From: Candidatus Zixiibacteriota bacterium
GTDB taxonomy: Bacteria; Zixibacteria; MSB-5A5; SM23-73-2
Reading direction: 5' to 3'
Length of the DNA stretch: 31,508 nucleotides
NCBI GenBank assembly: GCA_030615745.1
Contig: JAUWYR010000027.1
Coordinates: forward strand, 1-31,508
Below are positions 1 to 6,751 of the stretch, piece after piece. Position numbers and translations under genes: made by a program. The notes under the pieces were generated by a model. It was not told the DNA's origin, did no database searches, and saw only the letters and a program-made list of their open reading frames with translations. Within the stretch, counting starts at the first letter, position 1. Each line of letters begins with the position of its first letter.

Positions 1-230
1 TATCAAAGACACAGAGGTTTAACGGAAAAACACAAAATTCAATACATAAATTGGTACTGTTTCCTTAAAAATCAAATGAAAATAGCAACACTTTAAAACC
101 TTTATACCCGCAATGACAGTGTAAAGAAATGTTAGAGACACTACACTATCTAATTCCTCCTGAACCTTTAACTTATGTTTTACCCTTGAAAAAATTCAAC
201 CCCATACAAGGGAAAGGGTTATTATAATAG

Positions 231-249
231 GCGGAGCTCCCAGCTCCGC
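231..249. repeat. Short GC-rich palindrome
   Basis: GCGGAGCT and AGCTCCGC form an 8-bp perfect stem around a CCC loop in otherwise AT-rich DNA. It resembles the hairpin halves of the repeat modules elsewhere in the window but lacks the GTAG/CTAC boundary. No T-run follows, so a terminator role for an upstream gene is weakly supported. Confidence 0.6.
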
Positions 250-293
250 TAAATGATGGGCTTTCCTGCTTTTGATTATTTTCTTTTTCTATC

Positions 294-321
294 TTGCATC
301 TGTTTTCAAAATCCTTATAAT
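294..321 (+). promoter_or_regulatory. Candidate sigma-70 promoter of the permease gene
   Basis: A perfect TATAAT lies at 316-321, with TTGCAT at 294-299 after a 16-nt spacer. The -35 half matches consensus only in its first three bases. It would give a short 5' leader of about 20 nt before the ATG at 348. Confidence 0.4.
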
Positions 322-347
322 TATAAAAAGTTTTTTAAAAAAAGTCT

Positions 348-2645
348 ATGCCTGATAAGAAGAAAACAGAGGAAAAGGTAACTTTTGCGAGGGAGCTGGG
401 TGTATTTGATGCTACTATGCTCGGTGTGGGGGCTTTGATCGGGGCGGGCATTTTTGTCTTGACCGGAATGGCCGCTGGGGTGGCTGGCCCTGCCTCGATT
501 TTAGCTTTCGCACTCAACGGAGTGGTCACGCTTTTTACTGCCTTAAGCTATGCTGAGTTAGCCTCCGCTATCCCTGAAGCTGGAGGGGGTTACTCCTTCG
601 TCAAAAAAGCATTTCCTGAGCCTGTGGCTTTCACTGCCGGGTGGATGGACTGGTTTGCCCGGATTATTGCCTGCAGTTTATATGCTTTAGGATTTTCCGC
701 TTACTTCTGGGAATTTATAAATATATATCTACATCCCCTGTATAGTTTAGTTGTGGGGAACTTAGGACCTCATCTTTCCTTGAGCCTTATGACCCTTTTG
801 GTTGGATTTGTCTTTATAAGCTTAAACTACAAGGGCGCATCTGCCAGTTCCAAAATTGAGAATATCATAACTTTATCCAAAATATTTATTCTTTTTATAT
901 TTGTATTATTCGGGCTCAAAGAGATATTCCATTTTCCCGGTGAGGCAGTAGCCAATTTTAAACCATTTTTCCCCAAAGGCTTTGGAGGGGTGATAACTGC
1001 TATGGGTTTGACCTTCATCGCATTTGAAGGATACGACATAATAACAACGGTCTCCGAGGAGATAAAAGATCCGAAGAAAAATATTCCTAAGGCTATATTC
1101 AGAGCCTTAGGGATAGTTATCCCGTTATATCTTCTTATCCTTTTCGTCTCCCTTGGAAGTTTACGAGCGGAAGGGTTGCCCTCCTGGCAATTCTTAGGAA
1201 AATATAAGGAGATCGCTATCATAAAGGCAGCAGAACAATTTATCCCATACTTGGGAGTAGCTCTGATAGGTTTAGGAGCAATCCTTTCAACTATGTCAGC
1301 TCTGAATGCCACATTATGGGCATCTTCAAGAGTCTCCTTTGCCATGGCAAGAGACAAATTGCTTCCTGAAAAACTGAGCACAATTCACCCTAAAAGGAGA
1401 ACTCCTCATATAGCAGTTGTGGTGAGCGGAGCGATATTTTTGTTAATGGCAGTTCTTTTGCCAATTGAGGTGGTGGGCTCAAGTGCAAGTTTGATGTTTC
1501 TTTTGACCTTCTCCTTGGTAAACTTATCCGTTATTGCCCTGAGAAGAAAAAGACCTGATATGAAAAGAGGGTTTAAAATTCCATTCTATCCGATCCCTCC
1601 GATATTAGGAGTATTTTGTTGTCTGTTCTTAGCCATATTTCAATATAAGTTCAAACCTTTAACCTGGTATATCAGCTTGATCTGGATATTTGTCGGACTT
1701 TTGATTTACTTTGCCTATTTTGAGAAGAAAACTTCTAAGAAAAAACCTCAGGTTCTGGATGTGGATAGGAAAAAAAGGGAAGAAGAAAAAGAAGCTGAAA
1801 GAAAAAAGTTCAGGATATTGGTTCCTTTGCACAATCCAGATCATGTAACAAAGCTTTTGGATTTTGCCATTCCTTTAGCAAAAAAATATGATGGGGAGAT
1901 AGTGGCTTTGGTTGTGGTGGATGTTCCATTTCAGCTGCCCATTCGTGAGGGTTTAAGATTTGTTCATCATAAAAGACCACTAATTAAGTCTGCAATCGAA
2001 TACGCTAAGTCGAAAAATATAGAGATCGAATCTGATATAAAAGTTGCTCACAGGGTAGCGGATGGGATCCTGTCCTCTGCAGAGGAAGAGAAGATCTCCC
2101 TTTTGCTTATGGGATGGAAAGGGTTTACTAATACCAAAGATAAAATTTTCGGCGAGGTCACAGACCACCTGATAAGATATTCTCCATGTGATTTAGTGGT
2201 TTTAAAACTGAGTAAATATCCGATCAAAAAAATTCTTTTGCCAAGCGCAGGTGGTCCAAATGCACAACTTGCCGCTGAATACGCCTCGGTTTTAACCAAA
2301 GAATTCGAATCAGAGCTCACCGCTTGCTACGTTGTTCCTAAAAAAGCAAAAAATGAGGATGAAAAGAAAGCCTGGGAATGGATCGAGAAGACTTTGGAGA
2401 ATAAAGTATTTCCTTTCGGGTTAAAAAAGAAACTTATCGAATCAGACTCCATACCTGCTGGTCTTATTCGCGAGGGGAAAGATTATGACCTTATCGTAAT
2501 TGGAGCTACAAAAGGAGGTATTTTCAGAAGTATCTTTTTAGGGGATATTCCAGAAAAAGTGGCAAGGCATTCTCCCTCATCAGTTATGGTTGTGAAAAAA
2601 TATGAAGGGGCTGTCAAATCTTGGATAAAAAAGTTTTTAGGCTAA
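348..2645 (+). CDS. APC-family amino acid/cation permease with two C-terminal universal stress protein domains
   Basis: A 765-residue inner-membrane transporter. Residues 1-460 carry about twelve hydrophobic segments and the APC signature GVGALIGAGIFVLTG near residue 27, which in the family lies in the unwound substrate-binding helix TM1. A charged linker (K/E-rich, about 460-482) leads to two cytoplasmic USP-like domains at about 483-620 and 625-755. The second ends in VIGATKGGIFRSIFLGDIPE, a USP-like G-x(2)G-x(9)G nucleotide-binding pattern. Substrate is probably amino acids; archaeal and bacterial APC-USP fusions are known, but their regulation is not well characterised. No clear Shine-Dalgarno precedes the ATG. 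The stop lies directly against a repeat-rich region, so it is probably monocistronic. Family assignment is firm; substrate is unknown. Confidence 0.93.
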   Translation: MPDKKKTEEKVTFARELGVFDATMLGVGALIGAGIFVLTGMAAGVAGPASILAFALNGVVTLFTALSYAELASAIPEAGGGYSFVKKAFPEPVAFTAGWMDWFARIIACSLYALGFSAYFWEFINIYLHPLYSLVVGNLGPHLSLSLMTLLVGFVFISLNYKGASASSKIENIITLSKIFILFIFVLFGLKEIFHFPGEAVANFKPFFPKGFGGVITAMGLTFIAFEGYDIITTVSEEIKDPKKNIPKAIFRALGIVIPLYLLILFVSLGSLRAEGLPSWQFLGKYKEIAIIKAAEQFIPYLGVALIGLGAILSTMSALNATLWASSRVSFAMARDKLLPEKLSTIHPKRRTPHIAVVVSGAIFLLMAVLLPIEVVGSSASLMFLLTFSLVNLSVIALRRKRPDMKRGFKIPFYPIPPILGVFCCLFLAIFQYKFKPLTWYISLIWIFVGLLIYFAYFEKKTSKKKPQVLDVDRKKREEEKEAERKKFRILVPLHNPDHVTKLLDFAIPLAKKYDGEIVALVVVDVPFQLPIREGLRFVHHKRPLIKSAIEYAKSKNIEIESDIKVAHRVADGILSSAEEEKISLLLMGWKGFTNTKDKIFGEVTDHLIRYSPCDLVVLKLSKYPIKKILLPSAGGPNAQLAAEYASVLTKEFESELTACYVVPKKAKNEDEKKAWEWIEKTLENKVFPFGLKKKLIESDSIPAGLIREGKDYDLIVIGATKGGIFRSIFLGDIPEKVARHSPSSVMVVKKYEGAVKSWIKKFLG

Positions 2646-2727
2646 TTTGATACTTTGTCTTTATAAGTCCCCACCGATTCTAAAGTAAATAGAACGACGA
2701 AAAAGTAAAATCTATAGGAGTAGCTTT

Positions 2728-2768
2728 TTGGAGTGTGAAGCCGTCAAGGTCTTCGACTTCAGCTTTAC
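2728..2768 (+). repeat. Dispersed repeat with GT(A/G)AAGC...GCTTTAC ends, copy 1
   Basis: This 41-nt unit starts TTGGAGTGTGAAGCC and ends AGCTTTAC. The same unit occurs at 2891-2945 with a different centre, and in reverse orientation at 26615-26655, where nearly the whole centre (CCGTCAAGGTCTTCGAC) is identical. Its ends are a 7-nt imperfect inverted repeat. No function is known. Confidence 0.7.
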
Positions 2769-2791
2769 CTTTACTTTGTGAAAGAGGTTGC

Positions 2792-2862
2792 GTAGGAGCC
2801 TGCCCGCCAGGGAACCCTCACGGCTCTCATTCTGTCTATCGGAGGGGTAAACCCTCCGCTAC
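2792..2862. repeat. Double-hairpin REP/BIME-like element, copy 1
   Basis: GTAG (2792-2795) and CTAC (2859-2862) bound two adjacent hairpins. The first pairs GAGCC with GGCTC around a 21-nt loop. The second is CGGAGGG-GTAA-ACCCTCCG with a slightly imperfect stem. The outer GCGTAG...CTACGC ends are themselves inverted. This is the layout of two inverted REP units, whose RAYT transposases recognise GTAG/GGAG next to a hairpin. Confidence 0.55.
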
Positions 2863-2890
2863 GCGAAAATTCATTTTGATAACTCACATA

Positions 2891-2945
2891 TTGGAGTGTA
2901 AAGCCCCCCCGCCTTTGGCGGGGGAATCTACGACTTTAGCTTTAC
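2891..2945 (+). repeat. Dispersed repeat with GTAAAGC...GCTTTAC ends, copy 2
   Basis: The ends are the same as at 2728-2768 (TTGGAGTGTAAAGCC ... TTTAGCTTTAC), but the centre is an unrelated hairpin, CCCCCGCC-TTT-GGCGGGGG. So the ends are conserved while the centre is exchanged. Confidence 0.65.
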
Positions 2946-3024
2946 TTTGCCATAAGCAAAGATAAATGTTTGCACTCCTGTTTTACTTCTAAAGCTAATT
3001 TTTAAGAGACTAACTAAATAAAGC

Positions 3025-3053
3025 TTGACTTTTGAAAAGAAATAGGATAGAAT
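3025..3053 (+). promoter_or_regulatory. Repeat-borne sigma-70 promoter, upstream of inositol-phosphate gene
   Basis: TTGACT (3025-3030), a 17-nt spacer, then TAGAAT (3048-3053). The preceding bases TAAATAAAGC and the TTGACTTTT core are shared with the repeat blocks at 5061-5080 and 22150-22165. It faces the gene starting at 3302, leaving a leader of about 240 nt. Confidence 0.6.
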
Positions 3054-3301
3054 AAAAAATACATCAAGAACTTTTGGGGCGTCAGTTGGAACAAAACGTG
3101 TTTTTGGTTGAATCCAATGTGTTTGCGATGCGTCTTTTGGATATACTCCAAATTGGAAGGATCTATTCTGAAGGAAGGAGCTTGAAGGGTGTCCGCAACT
3201 TGTGATGAACTGAGTTATACTATCTGGGAATGAGCAAGTGTTATACGAGATTTTTGAATTGCCTTCAGAGAACCTGTATAAGAAAAAGCAAGGAGAGGAA
3301 T

Positions 3302-4663
3302 GTGAAAGCTCTAATAATTGCTGCTGGAAAAGGTGATAGACTAAATCATTTAACTAAAGATAAACCTAAGCCATTAATTAAAATTTTAGGCTTATCTTTA
3401 ATTGAGAGAGTGGTATTAACTGCAAAACAGGCAGGGATTAACGAATTTTTAGTGGTGGTGGGTTATCTTGGGGATAAAATAAAAGAAAAATTAAAAGATG
3501 GAGAAAGGTATGGAGTAAAAATAAACTACATTGAAAATAATGAGTGGCAAAGGGGGAATGGAGTCTCTGTTTTAAAGGCGAAAAAATCATTAAAAGAAAA
3601 CTTTATTTTACTGATGTCCGACCACATCTTCAAAGCAAAAATATTACATCATTTAAAACAAATAAAATTGGAAGATGGTGAATGCGTTCTTTGCGTGGAT
3701 AAAACACCAAAAGAGCATATTGATTTGGAAGATGCGACAAAGGTTAAAGTAGAAAATGATAAAATAGTCGAGATTAGCAAAAAATTAAAGGATTATAATA
3801 GCATTGATTGTGGAATATTTTTATGCACTCCTTCTATTTTTGAAGCATTGGAGGAGAGTATCAGAGAAGGAGAGGAAACATTATCTGCTGGAATAAGGGT
3901 TTTAGCAAAAAAAGGAAAAATTAAATATTTTAATATTAAGGATAGTTTTTGGATTGACGTTGACACCGATTTTGGATTCAAAGAAGCTGAAGAAATACTG
4001 TGTAATAGATTAACAAAACCAACCGACGGTCCCATTGCCAAATTTTTGAATAGACCGATCTCGATAAGAATATCAAAACTCTTATTAAAGACGAAAATAA
4101 AGCCCAATACAATTTCATTTGCAAGTTTTATTATCGGAATATTGTCAGCTTTCTTTTTTTGTTTAGGAAATTATTTAAGCATTGTCATTGGTGGTTTACT
4201 GGCTCAAGTTTCCTCGATCGTTGATGGTTGCGATGGTGAGGTTGCCAGGTTAAAATTTCAGCAATCAAATTATGGAGGATGGTTTGATACGGTTCTTGAT
4301 AGATATGCTGATGCCCTAATTATTTTTGGTATGGTATATGGATATTGGAGTTTACACCAGAATATTATAATAATATGGATTTTTGGTTTTATTGCACTTG
4401 TGGGTAGTTTTATGAACAGTTATACTGCAGGGATGTATCACCTTTTTTTTGGAAAGGAAATGAAAACCAAAAGACTTAAGATAAGAATTGGAAGAGATAT
4501 AAGATTATTCTTGATTATGGCAGGGGCATTATCCAATCAAATATTTTATACCCTGATAATTCTGGGAATCTTAACAAATATTGAGTCGATAAGAAGATTA
4601 TATGTTTTGAGGAATAAACAAATCTCAGACGATTCAAAAACTCTTAAAGGAGTTCGGTGTTAA
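3302..4663 (+). CDS. Bifunctional inositol-1-phosphate cytidylyltransferase / CDP-alcohol phosphotransferase (DIPP synthase type)
   Basis: The N-terminal half (about 1-220) is a nucleotidyltransferase with ALIIAAGKGDRL and KPLIKILG near the start, the sugar-nucleotide transferase signature. The C-terminal half is a membrane CDP-alcohol phosphatidyltransferase with several hydrophobic helices and the full motif DG-x2-AR-x8-G-x3-D-x3-D (DGEVAR...GGWFDTVLD). The same order occurs in enzymes that make CDP-inositol and condense it with inositol phosphate into di-myo-inositol-phosphate-phosphate, a heat/salt solute precursor; a related role in inositol lipid synthesis is possible. I chose GTG 3302 because AGGAGAGG sits at 3291-3298 and homology starts there; an in-frame ATG at 3230 would add an unrelated leader. 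No inositol-phosphate synthase gene is nearby. Confidence 0.85.
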   Translation: MKALIIAAGKGDRLNHLTKDKPKPLIKILGLSLIERVVLTAKQAGINEFLVVVGYLGDKIKEKLKDGERYGVKINYIENNEWQRGNGVSVLKAKKSLKENFILLMSDHIFKAKILHHLKQIKLEDGECVLCVDKTPKEHIDLEDATKVKVENDKIVEISKKLKDYNSIDCGIFLCTPSIFEALEESIREGEETLSAGIRVLAKKGKIKYFNIKDSFWIDVDTDFGFKEAEEILCNRLTKPTDGPIAKFLNRPISIRISKLLLKTKIKPNTISFASFIIGILSAFFFCLGNYLSIVIGGLLAQVSSIVDGCDGEVARLKFQQSNYGGWFDTVLDRYADALIIFGMVYGYWSLHQNIIIIWIFGFIALVGSFMNSYTAGMYHLFFGKEMKTKRLKIRIGRDIRLFLIMAGALSNQIFYTLIILGILTNIESIRRLYVLRNKQISDDSKTLKGVRC

Positions 4664-4727
4664 CGCCTTCCGACAAAAGCGAACGTATAGCTTCCTCTTT
4701 GACAACTTCATATATCTGAGGGATGGT

Positions 4728-4762
4728 ATACTCTCAAATTCACTCCTAAAAAGTATTTGATC
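4728..4762 (+). repeat. Dispersed intergenic repeat, copy 1
   Basis: ATACTCTCAAATTCACTC, one variable C, then TAAAAAGTATTTGATC. An almost identical stretch is at 25442-25476. In both places it lies upstream of a hairpin element and the conserved TTGA(T/C)ACTTTATG block, so it is probably an outer part of one larger composite module. Confidence 0.65.
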
Positions 4763-4825
4763 ATCGGATGTCAAGTATTATCTGCTTCAATTAAGTATCA
4801 TCTGTAACTTTGAGTTCACTTCGTG

Positions 4826-4849
4826 CTGTCGGGAGTTTCCTCCCGACAG
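4826..4849. repeat. 10-bp perfect hairpin
   Basis: CTGTCGGGAG and CTCCCGACAG pair around a TTTC loop. No T-run follows on either strand, so it is more likely a structural or REP-like unit than an intrinsic terminator. Confidence 0.65.
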
Positions 4850-4917
4850 GAATGTGTGTCAGGAAATAACTTTTGACACCACCTGTAAGTGCTTATCAAA
4901 CAAAATAAACCTAATAC

Positions 4918-5009
4918 GTAGGGGAGACCCTCGTGGTCTCCCTAAAAGGGAGGGGACCCCCCGCCAGAGGCGGGGGGATTTCGCCAGGCTCAACAAGCCC
5001 CTCCCCTAC
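4918..5009. repeat. Double-hairpin REP/BIME-like element with nested palindrome, copy 2
   Basis: GTAG (4918) opens hairpin GGGAGACC-CTCGT-GGTCTCCC. After a short TAAAA spacer comes GGGAGGGG...CCCCTCCC closing with CTAC (5006-5009). Compared with the reverse-oriented copy at 30220-30279, the loop of the second hairpin holds about 37 extra bases, themselves mostly a CCCCCCGCC-AGA-GGCGGGGGG hairpin, as if one palindrome had inserted into another. Confidence 0.65.
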
Positions 5010-5020
5010 TTTAAGTTTAG

Positions 5021-5100
5021 GTTGATACTTTATGCCTGTAAGTCTCCATTGGTGCTAAGGTAAATAAAGCTTGACTTTTAGAACAGAGCAGATAAAATAA
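5021..5100 (+). repeat. Conserved promoter-bearing intergenic block, copy B
   Basis: GTTGATACTTTATG, a few variable bases, GTAAGTCTC(C/T)ATTGG, CTAAGGT(A/G)AATA and then TTGACTTTT. The same ordered block follows the hairpin elements at 22101, 24450 and 25523, and the 3' end occurs alone at 3015-3053. The 3' part contains the promoter at 5071-5098. Confidence 0.7.
5071..5098 (+). promoter_or_regulatory. Repeat-borne sigma-70 promoter upstream of the Hrb operon
   Basis: TTGACT (5071-5076), a 16-nt spacer and TAAAAT (5093-5098). It points toward the rubrerythrin fragment and the flavin reductase-rubredoxin gene, about 175 nt downstream. Confidence 0.55.
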
Positions 5101-5273
5101 AGAAAATCGAACTTTTTGTTCGTAATATCGTAATTTTATCTTTGACAAATAACAGCGGAAACAAAGCTCGCTTCGCTTAATACTTTGTATCTCCGCAAAA
5201 AGGTAAATCGAAGACTTAGGCATTAAAATATAAAAAGGTTGAACCTTTAACTAAATGAATGGAGGTAAAAACT

Positions 5274-5405
5274 ATGGAGAACACAATCCAACATTTAACC
5301 AAAGCATTTATTGGCGAAAGCCAGGCAAGAAACCGCTACAATTTTTACTCAAAAATTGCCAAGAAAGAGGGTTTCGAGCAGATTGCAGAAAGAGAACTCT
5401 TTTGA
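5274..5405 (+). pseudogene. Truncated rubrerythrin N-terminus (43 codons)
   Basis: From the SD at 5261 to about 5390 this is almost identical to the start of the intact rubrerythrin gene (8322-8451): the same GGAGGTAAAAACT leader and MENTIQ(H)[12 protein letters not shown] onward, with only a few base changes. Homology stops after QIAE; four unrelated codons (RELF) and TGA follow. It lacks most of the diiron helices and the rubredoxin domain, so it cannot be a working rubrerythrin. It keeps a good ribosome binding site and lies 16 nt upstream of the flavin reductase ATG, so it may act as a translated leader. The near-identity implies a recent duplication. Confidence 0.85.
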
Positions 5406-5421
5406 ATAGAGAGGAATAGTA

Positions 5422-6123
5422 ATGAACCGATTGACACTTCACATGATTAGTTATGGAATGTATATTATCAGTTCAAGAAAGGAAGAACGGTTCAATGCAC
5501 AGATTGCTAACACAGTATTTCAAACGACATCAGAACCTCCAACCATAGCGGTAAGTATCAACAATAAGAATTTGACTCACCAGTTTATTAGGGAAAGCAA
5601 AGTTTTTTCAGTATCCATTCTATCTAAAGAAACGCCGTTGAAATTCATAGGGCATTTTGGCTTCAAATCTGGTCGTGACATTGATAAGTTTAAGGATATA
5701 AATTATAAGGTTGGCATAAGTGGTGCCCCGATAGTTATGGAAAATACCATAGGTTACATAGAGGCTGAACTTGTTGACAGTTTAGATGTTGGAACGCATA
5801 CTGTTTTTATCGGGAAGGTAAAAAGCGCCGAAATCATCAAGGATAAGGAACCTATGACTTATGCATACTATCACGAAATAAAAGGGGGTAAGGCTCCAAA
5901 AACAGCACCAACATACAATAAAGGAGATAATAAAAAGGAGACAAAGAAGATGAAAAAATACGTTTGCACCGTTTGTGGCTATGTTTATGAGCCGGAAAAA
6001 GGAGACCCCGATTCCGGGATAAAACCAGGGACCCCCTTCGAGCAGTTGCCGGATGATTGGGTGTGCCCGGTCTGTGGAGCGGACAAGAGCGCATTCGAGT
6101 TTGCGGAAGGAGGTGAAAAATGA
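5422..6123 (+). CDS. hrb: Flavin reductase-rubredoxin fusion (high-molecular-weight rubredoxin, Hrb type)
   Basis: Residues 1-155 form a flavin reductase-like FMN-binding domain ([26 protein letters not shown]). A lysine-rich linker leads to a complete rubredoxin at 177-233 with iron ligands C182, C185, C215 and C218. In Moorella, Hrb takes electrons from NADH and passes them to the flavodiiron protein FprA for NO/O2 reduction; fprA lies just downstream here, which supports that role. The SD AGAGG is at 5410-5414. The linker DNA contains a strong SD (AAGGAG, 5935-5940) 9 nt before an in-frame ATG at 5950, so free rubredoxin of 57 residues could also be made. The stop overlaps the next ATG (ATGA), implying translational coupling. 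Confidence 0.9.
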   Translation: MNRLTLHMISYGMYIISSRKEERFNAQIANTVFQTTSEPPTIAVSINNKNLTHQFIRESKVFSVSILSKETPLKFIGHFGFKSGRDIDKFKDINYKVGISGAPIVMENTIGYIEAELVDSLDVGTHTVFIGKVKSAEIIKDKEPMTYAYYHEIKGGKAPKTAPTYNKGDNKKETKKMKKYVCTVCGYVYEPEKGDPDSGIKPGTPFEQLPDDWVCPVCGADKSAFEFAEGGEK

Positions 6124-6584
6124 AACATTGGCGCTGCACGGTTTGTGGATACATTCACCAAGGTGAAGAACCACCAGAAAAATGCCCTAACTGTCAAGCT
6201 CCCAAAGAGAAGTTCGTAGAGGTATCTGAGGATTTCGAGGAGATTCATATGCATTATGCTCAAAAACTGTCCTATGGTGAACAGGTGGATGTCAATCCCT
6301 TCTTTGGAAATTTTTCGGTGTTATCTCCCTTTGTATACAACCTTCCTGTAGGCCAGCGTGTGCCCCTGCATAAGCATCCCACCACCGACGAACTTTTCTT
6401 CATCTTAAAGGGGCGGATAAAATTTAAAGTTGCTGACAAGGAACTTGTTGCTGTCATGGGTGACGTGGTTCAAGGGAAGATGAATGTGCCCCACACATTT
6501 GAAAACATCGGGGATGAGCCTGCGGCATTCTTGTCGGTCAAAGGGCCCAAGCCGGTTGACCTGATAATGCTGGAGAAACAGTAA
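6120..6584 (+). CDS. Rubredoxin-like domain fused to a cupin
   Basis: 154 residues. The N-terminus is a short rubrerythrin-type iron site (C6, C9, C22, C25; [10 protein letters not shown] and CPNC). From about 60 on it is a cupin barrel with motif 1 (G78...H84-x-H86...E91...G98) and motif 2 (G114...P124-H125...N129), so H84, H86, E91 and H125 could bind one metal. It shares ATGA with the upstream hrb stop. I know no characterised protein of this architecture; a redox-coupled dioxygenase, an oxygen/peroxide sensor or a small-molecule binder are all possible. The context suggests oxidative stress. Domain calls are firm, function is not known. Confidence 0.8.
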   Translation: MKHWRCTVCGYIHQGEEPPEKCPNCQAPKEKFVEVSEDFEEIHMHYAQKLSYGEQVDVNPFFGNFSVLSPFVYNLPVGQRVPLHKHPTTDELFFILKGRIKFKVADKELVAVMGDVVQGKMNVPHTFENIGDEPAAFLSVKGPKPVDLIMLEKQ

Positions 6585-6751
6585 AGTGATAATCCTCATT
6601 CATAATTCCATGGCTCAAACATAAGGCTTTTAGAACACCCGGGAAAAGTTGATTGACAATGTTAAGAGAAATTGAAAGAAAAGGTCAAAAAATTGAGCAC
6701 AATTCTTATTAAATTGACACAGAATAGCAAGAAAAAATAGAGGAGGTTGAT

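Larger units (their letters stand above)
1..347. other. Intergenic region upstream of the permease gene
   Basis: No coding sequence is supported here; both strands are interrupted by frequent stops. The stretch is AT-rich and holds a short GC-rich hairpin at 231-249 and a promoter-like -10 box at 316-321, both listed separately. Nothing else was recognised. Confidence 0.6.
2646..3301. other. Repeat-rich intergenic region
   Basis: No gene is supported. A degenerate copy of the window's conserved intergenic block (TTTGATACTTTG..., 2646-2695) directly follows the permease stop. Then come two GTGAAGC/GCTTTAC-type repeats (2728-2768, 2891-2945) flanking a double-hairpin element (2792-2862), and a clear promoter (3025-3053) ahead of the next gene. 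3061-3290 has no recognisable structure. Confidence 0.6.
4664..5260. other. Repeat-rich intergenic region
   Basis: No credible gene. In order it holds a repeat shared with 25442-25476 (4728-4762), a 10-bp hairpin (4826-4849), a double-hairpin element with a nested palindrome (4918-5009), and the promoter-bearing conserved block (5021-5100). 5101-5260 has no recognised feature. Short open frames here are repeat translations. Confidence 0.6.

Noticed and set aside
2735-2965. Open frame of 76 codons between the permease and the inositol-phosphate gene
   Set aside because: It runs straight through two dispersed repeats and a double-hairpin element, has no SD and resembles no protein; it is repeat DNA.
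4854-5063. Open frame of 69 codons in the repeat island
   Set aside because: It covers the double-hairpin element and the conserved block; composition is set by the palindromes.
5017-5223. Minus-strand open frame ending in the same tail as dacZ
   Set aside because: Only its C-terminal repeat-encoded part is shared; the rest has no protein-like features. Useful only as evidence for the repeat.
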